DNA from: Prolixibacteraceae bacterium
GTDB taxonomy: Bacteria; Bacteroidota; Bacteroidia; Bacteroidales; Prolixibacteraceae
Direction of reading: 5' to 3'
Assembly: GCA_028683385.1 (NCBI GenBank)
Contig: JAQUIJ010000021.1
Span: 28,644 to 92,643 of the forward strand
Length of the DNA stretch: 64,000 nucleotides
Part shown: in pieces, positions 25,738 to 33,738 of the stretch
Layout: the number at the start of each line of letters is the position of its first letter
How positions within the stretch are numbered: position 1 is the first letter of the stretch
Made by a program: the position numbers and the translations under genes
The notes under the pieces: generated by a model
Database searches by the model: none
What the model was told of the DNA's origin: nothing
Seen by the model: only the letters and a program-made list of their open reading frames with translations

Positions 25738-26402
25738 GTATCGTATTTTTTATTGACACTGTAAATGGTTGTTAGCAGGATTAGCGAAATCAGGAATAAA
25801 ATTAAGGCATACCGGTTGGCTGCTTCGAAATTGAGCGACTGAACTTCGTCGTAAATGGCGATAGAAGCCACCCGCGTTTCGCCCGGCATATTGCCGCCAA
25901 CCATCAGCACAACCCCAAATTCGCCGATGCTATGAGCAAAAGTAAGCGCCACCGCAGTGATAATTGATGGCTTGATGTTGGGCAGCAAAACCTTGAAAAA
26001 AGTGCGCACTTTTGATTTTCCGAGGGTGTACGATGCTTCACGCAAACTGTCGGGCAACGAGCGTAACCCGTTCTGCAACGGCTGAATCATAAATGGCAAG
26101 CTGAAAATGACCGATGCAATGAGCACCCCTTCAAAAGAAAAGGCCAGCCGAACATTGAAAATCTGCCCCAACCATTCGCCAAACCAATTGTGCGGACTGT
26201 AAATGACCAGCATGTAATAGCCAATTACCGAAGGTGGGAGTACCATGGGCATACTGACCAGCGCCTCGATCAACGGTTTTATTTTGATTCGTGTATAGGC
26301 AAGCCATCCCGAAAAAGGCAGGCCGATGATGATCAAAATAACTGTCGTCGAAACGGCCAGTTTTAAGGTGATCCAAAGCGTTTGTGCAAATTGAGCATCC
26401 AT
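25722..26402 (-). CDS. modB: Molybdate ABC transporter permease
   Basis: Inner-membrane permease of 226 residues with about five helices. The sequence VSMPMVLPPSVIGYYML is diagnostic of ModB, and the EAA loop is SLREASYTLGKSKVRTFFKVLLP. HSIGEFGVVLMVGGN in the next periplasmic segment is also characteristic. The ATG at 26402 is preceded by a 122-base leader repeat that is shared with araD. It overlaps modC by 16 bases. Confidence 0.93.
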   Translation of the reverse strand: MDAQFAQTLWITLKLAVSTTVILIIIGLPFSGWLAYTRIKIKPLIEALVSMPMVLPPSVIGYYMLVIYSPHNWFGEWLGQIFNVRLAFSFEGVLIASVIFSLPFMIQPLQNGLRSLPDSLREASYTLGKSKVRTFFKVLLPNIKPSIITAVALTFAHSIGEFGVVLMVGGNMPGETRVASIAIYDEVQSLNFEAANRYALILFLISLILLTTIYSVNKKYDTWKIV

Positions 26403-26411
26403 ATTTAGATA

Positions 26412-26533
26412 GTTTCAAGTTCCAAATTCCAAGTCATTCATAGTCAATCGTGGACATTCAATTGTCATTCATAGTAAAAACAAGCATAACCAAACGCGAA
26501 GCTAATGACAAGGTACGAATGACAACAAATGAC
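26412..26533 (-). repeat. Leader repeat upstream of modB, shared with the araD leader
   Basis: Blocks 26412-26438 and 26516-26533 are exact reverse copies of 11077-11103 and 10997-11014. The 27-nt block ends 9 bases before the modB start, as it does before araD. The middle contains further GTCATT/AATGAC units. Confidence 0.75.
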
Positions 26534-26542
26534 GATATACAA

Positions 26543-26944
26543 CTACTTCTTCATCAGCGAAACCTCGTTGGCTTTTACCAGCGCTTCCACTTCATCGCCA
26601 AGGGCCAGTTGGAGCGAATCAACGGCGCGGGTGGTGATGGCCGAGGTAACTAAATATTCCTGAAATTTCAGGCTGATTTTGCTCAGCAACTCGCCTCGTT
26701 CTATACGCTGAACCGTGCATTTCATCCGGTTTCGCATGCTGATTATTCCTGAAAGATTCTTGGCCAGCGTAACTTCGGTTTCTTTAAACACAAGGTCAAT
26801 GGTGTTACCAACCTGCAACCATTCCGGATGCGTCGCCGATTCGATGAGCAAGGCTGAAAAACCATGCCCATCCACATCCACGTCGACCAGAAGAATCGCT
26901 CCCGATTGCTGTACTTTGGATATCTTTCCTGGTAATTTGTTCAT
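26543..26944 (-). CDS. Two-domain Mop (TOBE) molybdate-binding protein
   Basis: A 133-residue cytoplasmic protein consisting of two Mop-type TOBE domains in tandem: residues 1-65 (KISKVQQSGAILLVDVDVDGHGFSALL) and 68-133 (MRNRMKCTVQRIERGELLSKISLKF). Such di-Mop proteins form oligomers that bind and store molybdate or tungstate, or act as the ligand-sensing half of ModE. This one has no DNA-binding domain. It lies between modA and modB in the operon and, with the separate small Mop and HTH proteins upstream, may supply the sensing function. Confidence 0.82.
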   Translation of the reverse strand: MNKLPGKISKVQQSGAILLVDVDVDGHGFSALLIESATHPEWLQVGNTIDLVFKETEVTLAKNLSGIISMRNRMKCTVQRIERGELLSKISLKFQEYLVTSAITTRAVDSLQLALGDEVEALVKANEVSLMKK

Positions 26945-26970
26945 ATTCTTTGGTAGCTTCTTTATTCTTT

Positions 26971-27065
26971 ACTTGTATCTCGAAACGCTTTTGTAAAATG
27001 TGATATATATGATGCGAGTTCCGAGTTTCAGGTTCCGCGTTTCCCCGTAACTTGTATCTCGAAAC
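26971..27065. repeat. Direct repeat pair between modA and the di-Mop gene
   Basis: ACTTGTATCTCGAAAC occurs at 26971-26986 and again at 27050-27065 in a 154-base gap. It looks like the same kind of filler repeat as in other leaders of this region. Confidence 0.6.
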
Positions 27066-27098
27066 TCGTAACATTTTACCTTTCCCCTTTTCCTTTTA

Positions 27099-27833
27099 TT
27101 ACGGTACAATATAGCCGTATTTTTCGAAAATGGGTCTGCATTGGTCGCTCAATACAAATTTCATGAATTTTGCTGCTTCCGGATTTGTCTTCCAGCTTTT
27201 AACCTGCACCATAGCCTGTTCAACGGGCTTATACGATTTGGGATCGATAACATACACCGAGCCTTTCATTTCAGGAGTTAAAGTGAGTGACATTGCCAGA
27301 AACCCAATCTCGGCATTCCCGGTTTGGGCAAACTGTGCGGTTTGCGAAATGTTATCGGCATAAATAATTTTGTCTTTCACTTTTTCATACAAGCCTGATG
27401 ACTTTAATACTTCGATTGCACGATCGCCATAAGGAGCGAGTTCTGGCTTGGCAATGGCAATGCGCTTTACCGACGGATCAGTCAGCATTTCCAAGCCTTT
27501 CGATACATCAACGGTATTGCTCCAAAGCACGAGTTTTCCCAGTGCATACGTTTTTATTTCGCCCGAAGCTGCCCCCTGATCTTTCAATTTTACCGGGAAT
27601 GAATTGTCGGCAGCCATAAAAATATCGAATTCGGCGCCATTCAGGATTTGTTGAAGCAATGCACCCGACGAACCAAAGTTTGGGGCAATCGTGACTTTCG
27701 GATTTGCACTGCTGTAGCTCGATTTAATTTCGTCGAAAACAAACCGGAGATTAGCTGCGGCAGCAACTTTTACTGTTTGAGCCTGAGTTGTCAGAGCCAC
27801 AAATAGGGCTATAATTGTTAATATTCTTTTCAT
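27099..27833 (-). CDS. modA: Periplasmic molybdate-binding protein
   Basis: Receptor of the molybdate ABC transporter, 244 residues, with signal peptide 1-18 (ending TQAQ). The mature start KVAAAANLRFVFDEI and the oxyanion-binding FGSSGALLQQI are the standard ModA signatures; GAEFDIFMAADNSFP and SQTAQFAQTGNAEIGFLA follow in the expected positions. It lies 23 bases downstream of the outer-membrane porin gene, which suggests that the two are co-expressed for uptake across both membranes. Confidence 0.93.
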   Translation of the reverse strand: MKRILTIIALFVALTTQAQTVKVAAAANLRFVFDEIKSSYSSANPKVTIAPNFGSSGALLQQILNGAEFDIFMAADNSFPVKLKDQGAASGEIKTYALGKLVLWSNTVDVSKGLEMLTDPSVKRIAIAKPELAPYGDRAIEVLKSSGLYEKVKDKIIYADNISQTAQFAQTGNAEIGFLAMSLTLTPEMKGSVYVIDPKSYKPVEQAMVQVKSWKTNPEAAKFMKFVLSDQCRPIFEKYGYIVP

Positions 27834-27856
27834 ATTCGAGTTTTAAAATTAATGGA

Positions 27857-29158
27857 TTATTTGTTTTCAGCAACCGCCGGGGTTTTATATAACTTGGGCT
27901 TGATGGTCAGCATAACGTAGGCGTATTGCGGAAATTTAGTATCGATGGACGTGCTTTTGTATTTGAGCATTTTAGTGCCGTCGTTTACAAAATAAGTACA
28001 CCAGGCAAACTGGATGGCTGTTTCAGCCGAAAATTTGTAATTCAGCACCAAATCCAATTCCGAACCGATGTTTTTCTGAATATCGGTTGTTCCCGATTTC
28101 ATAGTCTTTGCCAGTTTAAACGCGTAATAGGTGATGTCAGAACTTAGCCTTTTATTTATTTTCAGGTTCACTCCCCCGAAATAGTTAAACAAGCCGCCTT
28201 TGGGCAACGACGCCCAGTATTCCATATACCCGTTGAACGAATGGTTTACGCCATAGGGCAGTTTGCTGAACGTATTGGTTTTTGTGGCCGCAATGGTACT
28301 TTCCGATCCCGAATAATAATCGGCTCCCAGCAACCCGCCAATTTTATCGTTGAACGAATAGGCGACTTTTGAAGCCAGTAAATACGCATCAAGGTCAACT
28401 GTGGCGGCATTTTTCCCTGATTGGTAATACCCTGTCAGCAGGAATCCGAGAGGCATTTTGTCGTTTTTTAGTTGTAAAGTTCCTCCGGTAGTATTGCGGT
28501 GATACAAACTAAGGTCGGTTTTACTTTTATTAAAACCTTCGCTCACATGAAGCAAACTCAAATCAAGCCCTTTTGCAAGCGTTTTGGTAAGGTGAATAAA
28601 AGCCAACTCCTTGTACATTTTGCTTACGGAGTAATACGAAGTATCAGCATTATAGGCTTTCTGATTGCCATAGGCATAACCAAGCTGAATGTCAAATCCG
28701 GGAGCCGAGTATTTGAGCTGAGCCAAATCGTGCGAATTTCCTGTGTTGCTCCAAGGCGAAAGACTGAAAAGCCTGCCATCTTCAAATTGTATGCCTTGGC
28801 GGCCAATCTTAAAGCTGGTTCCTGAATAAAGTAGCAATTCGGTCCATGCCTCATAAACGCCAACGCTTCCGTTCGAAGCTGTTGATGGCTGCTTGGTATC
28901 GGTTTCACCAAATATTCTGGAATCTTGCAATACCAATCGTGCACTGACGACACCTCCCTGGTAGTTAAAATTCAACCGGGTTCGCTGAAGTGTAATCAGT
29001 GCTGATTTTGTGCCGTCGGTTAGTGGTTGGTTAAAACCCTGGCGAAACTCCGACCGGGGCCTGAATTCGGCATCAATGGTCGTTTGCCCATAACTTTTCC
29101 CGGGTAAACTAAGCAAAACGATTAATCCGAAGACTGCTAATGTGTAAACCTTTCTCAT
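27857..29158 (-). CDS. Alginate-export-type outer-membrane porin in the molybdenum operon
   Basis: A 433-residue protein with a signal peptide ending KSYGQ followed by a predicted outer-membrane beta-barrel of alternating strands. The opening TIDAEFRPRSEFRQGF and the segment SFKIGRQGIQFEDGRLF are features of the alginate-export porin family (PF13372). The name comes from one member; many relatives are general anion or sugar porins. It is flanked by tsaA and modA on the same strand, so a role in letting molybdate or tungstate through the outer membrane is inferred. Confidence 0.78.
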   Translation of the reverse strand: MRKVYTLAVFGLIVLLSLPGKSYGQTTIDAEFRPRSEFRQGFNQPLTDGTKSALITLQRTRLNFNYQGGVVSARLVLQDSRIFGETDTKQPSTASNGSVGVYEAWTELLLYSGTSFKIGRQGIQFEDGRLFSLSPWSNTGNSHDLAQLKYSAPGFDIQLGYAYGNQKAYNADTSYYSVSKMYKELAFIHLTKTLAKGLDLSLLHVSEGFNKSKTDLSLYHRNTTGGTLQLKNDKMPLGFLLTGYYQSGKNAATVDLDAYLLASKVAYSFNDKIGGLLGADYYSGSESTIAATKTNTFSKLPYGVNHSFNGYMEYWASLPKGGLFNYFGGVNLKINKRLSSDITYYAFKLAKTMKSGTTDIQKNIGSELDLVLNYKFSAETAIQFAWCTYFVNDGTKMLKYKSTSIDTKFPQYAYVMLTIKPKLYKTPAVAENK

Positions 29159-29199
29159 TTTTTGTACTTTTAAGCGTTAAAATTATAGTGAATTTTAAT

Positions 29200-29242
29200 A
29201 GTCCGGAATTCTTGATCATTTGCAGCGATTGAGTTCCGGACT
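29200..29242. repeat. Hairpin between tsaA and the porin gene
   Basis: Nine-base arms AGTCCGGAA and TTCCGGACT (29200-29208 and 29234-29242) are followed by T5 on the plus strand only. Leftward operon transcripts would not see a T tract, so this is more likely an internal mRNA structure than a terminator. Confidence 0.5.
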
Positions 29243-29247
29243 TTTTG

Positions 29248-29736
29248 TTATTCGAATCTGTTGTCCGATTTTATTTTTGCAATATTAATGTGACTTTTCT
29301 CTTCCAGCCATCCGGCTTTCGCATCTGTTCGGTTGTCATATTTGGTGAAAAATGGTTTAATGTCGAGCAAGGGTGTGCCATTTACCATATCAACTCCTGA
29401 AATATGGATGAAATTATTCTCGATTTTCCGGAGTTCAACAATTGATATTCCAATGGCATTTGGGCGGGAAGGCGCCCGGGTGGCGAAAATTCCATGTGGC
29501 TGATCGTCCATAAACGGTATCACGGAAAGCTTATGTTCCTTGATCAAATGAAAATGATAGATTAAAATAAGGTGCGAAAAGCCTTCGAGATCTAAAAGAC
29601 CGGGAACTAAATCGGGATTCAATTCAATGATTCCTTCCGCACAATTGGCACCACTTGGCTGAATTGGCATATCCGAAATAGTCATGAACGGAGTTTGAAT
29701 GTAGCCAATGGGTTGATAACTGATTTCTGAACTCAT
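29248..29736 (-). CDS. TsaA/TrmO-type SAM-dependent methyltransferase domain protein
   Basis: A 162-residue protein from the ATG at 29736. It is a single TsaA domain: PIGYIQTPF at the start, EGFSHLILIYHFHL in the middle, then the family signature FATRAPSRPNAIGIS and the late LDIKPFF. E. coli TrmO uses this domain to methylate N6-threonylcarbamoyl-adenosine in tRNA but has an additional C-terminal domain that is missing here. Its position inside a molybdenum operon, between modE and the porin, suggests a different or additional role. Confidence 0.85.
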   Translation of the reverse strand: MSSEISYQPIGYIQTPFMTISDMPIQPSGANCAEGIIELNPDLVPGLLDLEGFSHLILIYHFHLIKEHKLSVIPFMDDQPHGIFATRAPSRPNAIGISIVELRKIENNFIHISGVDMVNGTPLLDIKPFFTKYDNRTDAKAGWLEEKSHINIAKIKSDNRFE

Positions 29737-29785
29737 AATCCTAAATTTCGATATAAACAAAATTAGATAACGGTATTTAAAAAAA

Positions 29786-30130
29786 TTAAAGGTTGATTTC
29801 GACGTTGATCTGATCGACCACTTTTTGGATTTCAGCCTGTATTAAGAGGTATTCCTGAAGCATTCGTTCTCCATAGCCCGAAATGACAGTACCACCACCA
29901 TTGGCACCACCACGTTGCTTTTGTACCAATGGCGACGGGGCTATTCGGTTCATTTCGTCAATCATAGTCCAGACGTGCTGATAGGAGATATCCATTTCTT
30001 TAGCAGCACCGCTTAGGCTACCACTCTTTTTAATCTCTTGTAGTAATTGGGTTTTCAATGGATTTAAAAACATAACACCGTCTTTTTTGATTGAAATGTG
30101 ACATTCGACTTCGATCATGGTTAATGACAT
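29786..30130 (-). CDS. modE: ModE-type winged-helix regulator without a ligand domain
   Basis: A 114-residue DNA-binding protein resembling only the N-terminal half of ModE: LLQEIKKSGSLSGAAKEMDISYQHVWTMIDEMN is the LysR/ModE-type helix-turn-helix, followed by the wing KQRGGANGGGTVIS and a dimerisation helix. The Mop ligand-binding domains of classical ModE are absent; instead a separate small Mop protein is encoded immediately upstream and a di-Mop protein further down. It overlaps the upstream mop gene by 10 bases. It probably represses this operon when molybdate is plentiful. Confidence 0.85.
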   Translation of the reverse strand: MSLTMIEVECHISIKKDGVMFLNPLKTQLLQEIKKSGSLSGAAKEMDISYQHVWTMIDEMNRIAPSPLVQKQRGGANGGGTVISGYGERMLQEYLLIQAEIQKVVDQINVEINL

Positions 30131-30363
30131 TTGCAGTTATCGCTTTTGCAATCGCATGGAGTTCCGATGATCACTTCAGTTGATTTGATGATTGCAAAAG
30201 CTGTATCGCCTGTCTTTAGATCTAAATCAGCAATTGCGTCTTTCGAAATAATGGCTGAAATAATGTTTCCGTTGCCCAAATCGAGCACTACCTTTGAGGT
30301 AATTAAACCTTCGTCAACTTTCAGGATTTTACCTTTTAACTGATTTCTTGCACTTAGTTTCAT
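30121..30363 (-). CDS. mop: Single-domain molbindin (Mop) with a Cys/His C-terminal tail
   Basis: An 80-residue protein from the ATG at 30363. Residues 1-67 are one Mop domain (SARNQLKGKILKVDEG ... SAIISKDAIADLDLKTGD), as in small molybdate-storage molbindins. Residues 68-80 read TPCDCKSDNCKCH, adding four cysteines (70, 72, 77, 79) and a terminal histidine that ordinary Mop proteins of about 68 residues lack. The tail could bind a thiophilic metal. It is the first gene of the leftward molybdenum operon. Confidence 0.83.
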   Translation of the reverse strand: MKLSARNQLKGKILKVDEGLITSKVVLDLGNGNIISAIISKDAIADLDLKTGDTAFAIIKSTEVIIGTPCDCKSDNCKCH

Positions 30364-30462
30364 TTTCTTTAATTTAAAAGATGAATAATTTCTGTGCAAT
30401 TTACCAATAAATGCAAAATGTAGTTTAAAATGTATCAAATGGATTATAACTGTTTACAAAAT

Positions 30463-30506
30463 ATTCATATTGCTAGAATAAATTTTAAAATAATAGCAAT
30501 TTGAAT
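30463..30506. promoter_or_regulatory. Inverted repeat upstream of the molybdenum operon, possible operator
   Basis: Thirteen-base arms (30463-30475, ATTCATATTGCTA, and 30494-30506, TAGCAATTTGAAT) match at 12 of 13 positions across an 18-base AT-rich spacer. It lies about 100 bases upstream of mop and 80 bases upstream of the divergent ydcF-like gene. It does not match the E. coli ModE box, but a ModE-type dimer encoded in the operon is the obvious candidate binder. Confidence 0.4.
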
Positions 30507-30585
30507 TTGGTGTTTATGAGCTAATTTTTACTGGCAAACAATCCTGAAATTTTTTCTATCTTTCGGTTTTACAGAACAATCGCTA

Positions 30586-31314
30586 ATGGCTGAAAAGAAT
30601 ATTCGTTACCGTTTCCTGTTTTTATTTCGCAGTTTATTTGGTGGTTTGGGAGTGCTGTTTTTACTCGCTTTGATCATTAGTTTCACAACCTTGCCTTTCT
30701 GGGGTTATTACTGGTTGGGTACCAGCAAGTCGAAGATCACCGAAAAGCCTGATTTTATTGTGTTGCTTAGCGGAGGTGGGATGCCAAGCGAATCGAACCT
30801 GATGCGTGCATTTTTTGTGTTTAAGGCTGCTCAGGAATCACCGGAAAGTCGCATTGTGATTGCATGTCCGGGTGATACGGCAGATTCAAACAGCGCTGCC
30901 CGGTTGATAGCAGCCGAACTCACCAGTAAAGGAATTGACCCCAAGCGAATTCTTTATGAGCAAACCGGAACCAATACTCGCATGGAGGCTCTTTGCATGC
31001 AAAAGCTCAATGGCGAACAGATGACATCCAAAGCGATTTTACTGGTCACGTCTCCGGAGCACATGCGACGTGCCGTATTGGTATTCAGAAAGGCCGGATT
31101 CACCCGAATCAGCGCACTTCCTGCCTTCGAAAATGCTCTTGAAGCTGATTTAATTTTTAAGGATGATGAATTGGGTGGCAATAAAACACTGATCCCTAAT
31201 GTTGGAAGCCATACTTCTGTTCGGTACCAATTCTGGAACCACCTGAAATACGAAATTTTGATTGCCCGCGAAATGACTGCATTGGGTTATTACAAATTGC
31301 GGGGATGGATCTGA
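30586..31314 (+). CDS. YdcF-like (DUF218) membrane-anchored protein
   Basis: A 242-residue protein with one N-terminal membrane helix (about 19-42) and a DUF218 domain: DFIVLLSGGG, then AARLIAAELTSKGIDPKRILYEQTGTNT, then ILLVTSPEHMRRAVLVFRKAGF. The family includes E. coli YdcF and SanA, thought to act in envelope or lipid-carrier metabolism and able to bind nucleotide-like ligands; the reaction is not established. A -7-like TATCTTTC lies at 30557-30564. Its stop is only four bases from the stop of the convergent DUF5916 gene. Confidence 0.85.
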   Translation: MAEKNIRYRFLFLFRSLFGGLGVLFLLALIISFTTLPFWGYYWLGTSKSKITEKPDFIVLLSGGGMPSESNLMRAFFVFKAAQESPESRIVIACPGDTADSNSAARLIAAELTSKGIDPKRILYEQTGTNTRMEALCMQKLNGEQMTSKAILLVTSPEHMRRAVLVFRKAGFTRISALPAFENALEADLIFKDDELGGNKTLIPNVGSHTSVRYQFWNHLKYEILIAREMTALGYYKLRGWI

Positions 31315-31318
31315 AAAG

Positions 31319-33469
31319 TTAAAATCGGATGTTGTATTTCAGTTTCAGGCGCAGGGCGCTATCGTTCATGATCCACTGACTGCCAGGTTGCGACCAACCC
31401 GATGTCCAAGCCAGAATAATTTCATTTCCTGGTTTCAGTATCCATTGAAACCGCGATTGCCAACCCATTTTTTCTGAAGCATTGTCGTACTGAAAATAAT
31501 TGTAAAGTGTTACGGTTGGGCTAACCAATATATTCAGGTTCATTTGATAGACGCGAGCCGTAAAGTCACCTTCAGGCAAAAATACATGACTTTGTGTATA
31601 ATTGCCTCCTACATACAAAGGCACGGCGACTTTGTAATTAATCGTAAGTTTCATGTCATGTCGCCGTCCGTTGTAAAAGTTGCCGGTGCTGAAATTCGCA
31701 ATTCCGGCCAGGTTACGACTGCCTGCCGATGTGAGTTGGATATTTTGCCTCCAGAAAGTATATTGGTTTACTGGAATACTGAATCCGGGGTAGATCAAAA
31801 AGTCTTTTGCCAAAAATTCGTATTGCTGGTTGATTGAATATGAAAATTCTTCTCCCGATTTGAACCGGATTCCGAGTGGCGAAATATTCAATTCGCGGGT
31901 AACCATCACATTGTTAAAGTTAGTCAGGTAATTAAATCCAGCTCCTGATTTTATCTGGAGGATTCCCCATTTATCAGGTCGTGGGCCTAGCGAAAAGCTT
32001 CCGTACGATGCTTTAATGTTGTTCCGGGGAACAAACCCAATACCTGCAACAAAATTTTCACCCACCTCATAGTGACCCAGGCTAAAATACAGAAAGTCAT
32101 TTGGATAGGCGATGTCGGCACCCCATGATGAGTTTTTATCGTTCAATCCCGGAGTTCGCGAAAGCATTCCAAACATGGTAAAGGCCAGATTTTTATTTTT
32201 CTGAAATCTGGAAGTTGCCAGTTTCATGTCGAATCCACCAACCATGTTTTCTGTGTTCGAAACCGCATTTCCCCATGTTCCAATGACTCCAATTGACGAT
32301 TGTTTCCCGAGATTATGACTGATGCGCCCAACCGAAAGGTTTGAGTTCCCATAGCTGCGCTCATCACTGACGTACATCATACCGATGTTCCAACTCTTTT
32401 GAGTTCCGGTAATTTTAGCGGCATACCTCACCGGGATCATATTGCCAGCATCATCGAGACCTAACCTTCGGGAAAAATATGGCGACACCGAATTTCGGTA
32501 TGGATTGTTATCGTCGCCTTCAATCCCGAATTTGAAATAGTTTGAGCCATCCAAAAAGAAGTCGCGTTTTTCGGGGAAATACAAACTGAACCGGGTGAGG
32601 TTGATTTGCCGGTCATCCACTTCAGTTTCAGCAAAATCGGTATTGACCGAAAGAGAAGCTTTTAACTGAGGAGTGATCTGATAAAACATATCTAATCCGC
32701 CATCGAAGTGGTATTTATCTTTCTCACCTCTTTTTGTGTTCATTCCACCGATTACATAGGGCGAAAGATCGAGTCCGATTCCTTGGGTAATTCCTTCAAG
32801 TCCTTCAAGTAATCCTGAATCGGAAATCTGGAAACGATAAGTATTTAGGTTGGCAACCGGCCAGTATGAAGCTTCGAGCTTTCGTTTGATGTTGCGGATT
32901 AGTTTCATTCCCCAAACCGTGTTTTTAGGATCGAAGCCTATGGTCTTAAATGGAATGGCCAGTTCGGCTTCCCATCCTTCGCTGTTAATGCTCGATTTAC
33001 CGGTCCAGAGGGCATCCCATTCCTTGTTCATAGATGCGCCGTTTTCGCTGATGAGTGCATCGCCAATGGATCCGCGTGGTCCGATCTGAAACCAATAGCC
33101 ATTTCGGTGATCGAGATAGGTATCCAGAATGATCTGAACACGGTCGTCATTTCCCAAACTTACATCGCGTGCCATTTCTTTGGCGGTTATTTTCTTCGGA
33201 TCATCGTAACATTTTACAGCAAAATACAGGTAGTTGTTGTCGTAACAAACCGAAATAATGGTTTTTTCGGATACTGCTTGTCCTGGATTTGGTTCGCGCT
33301 GAACAAACTGATCGATTTTAAAGGCTTCGTCCCAGACCGCATCGTTAATGTGTCCGTCTATATTTGGTGGTGTGGTAACTCGTATCGCTTTTGCAGAAAT
33401 TTGGGCGAATGAATGGTTCACTGCCAAAAGCAAAAAAAGGCAGGTTGATAAAATATAAGTATTTTTCAA
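31319..33469 (-). CDS. DUF5916 outer-membrane protein with a CBM9-like N-terminal domain
   Basis: A 716-residue protein with a signal peptide ending SFAQ. Residues about 30-220 are a carbohydrate-binding module 9-like fold (PPNIDGHINDAVWDEA ... YFAVKCYD ... WEAELAIPFKTIGFD). The remainder is a DUF5916 beta-barrel-like domain; FPEKRDFFLDGSNYF is a well-conserved family segment. Function is unknown; such proteins are common in Bacteroidota and may be surface or outer-membrane glycan-related proteins. It is a single gene divergent from the Omp85-like gene. Confidence 0.85.
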   Translation of the reverse strand: MKNTYILSTCLFLLLAVNHSFAQISAKAIRVTTPPNIDGHINDAVWDEAFKIDQFVQREPNPGQAVSEKTIISVCYDNNYLYFAVKCYDDPKKITAKEMARDVSLGNDDRVQIILDTYLDHRNGYWFQIGPRGSIGDALISENGASMNKEWDALWTGKSSINSEGWEAELAIPFKTIGFDPKNTVWGMKLIRNIKRKLEASYWPVANLNTYRFQISDSGLLEGLEGITQGIGLDLSPYVIGGMNTKRGEKDKYHFDGGLDMFYQITPQLKASLSVNTDFAETEVDDRQINLTRFSLYFPEKRDFFLDGSNYFKFGIEGDDNNPYRNSVSPYFSRRLGLDDAGNMIPVRYAAKITGTQKSWNIGMMYVSDERSYGNSNLSVGRISHNLGKQSSIGVIGTWGNAVSNTENMVGGFDMKLATSRFQKNKNLAFTMFGMLSRTPGLNDKNSSWGADIAYPNDFLYFSLGHYEVGENFVAGIGFVPRNNIKASYGSFSLGPRPDKWGILQIKSGAGFNYLTNFNNVMVTRELNISPLGIRFKSGEEFSYSINQQYEFLAKDFLIYPGFSIPVNQYTFWRQNIQLTSAGSRNLAGIANFSTGNFYNGRRHDMKLTINYKVAVPLYVGGNYTQSHVFLPEGDFTARVYQMNLNILVSPTVTLYNYFQYDNASEKMGWQSRFQWILKPGNEIILAWTSGWSQPGSQWIMNDSALRLKLKYNIRF

Positions 33470-33738
33470 TTTTATTGACTTTCAGTTGGTTTAGGTCTAC
33501 GGCTAATTTCTTTTGAAAGTGTTGAAAATAGTAAATAAAAACCTGAATCCAAATTTCTGAGGCGAATCGGAGGAACTAACTGAATTTTCCTATCTTCGTT
33601 TCAATCAAATCCTTAATATGAAACGAGACATGAGAGATAACCTCACACACAGGAGTATGACTATGATGGCGAATTGTAGCGAAGCGGAAATCCCCGAAGG
33701 GAATTCCATCTGGCAATTAAAAATCAAATTATAGACAG

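Noticed and set aside
29200..29242. Hairpin between tsaA and the porin considered as an operon-ending terminator
   Set aside because: The T tract is on the plus strand only, so it does not suit leftward transcription; it was kept as a hairpin repeat.
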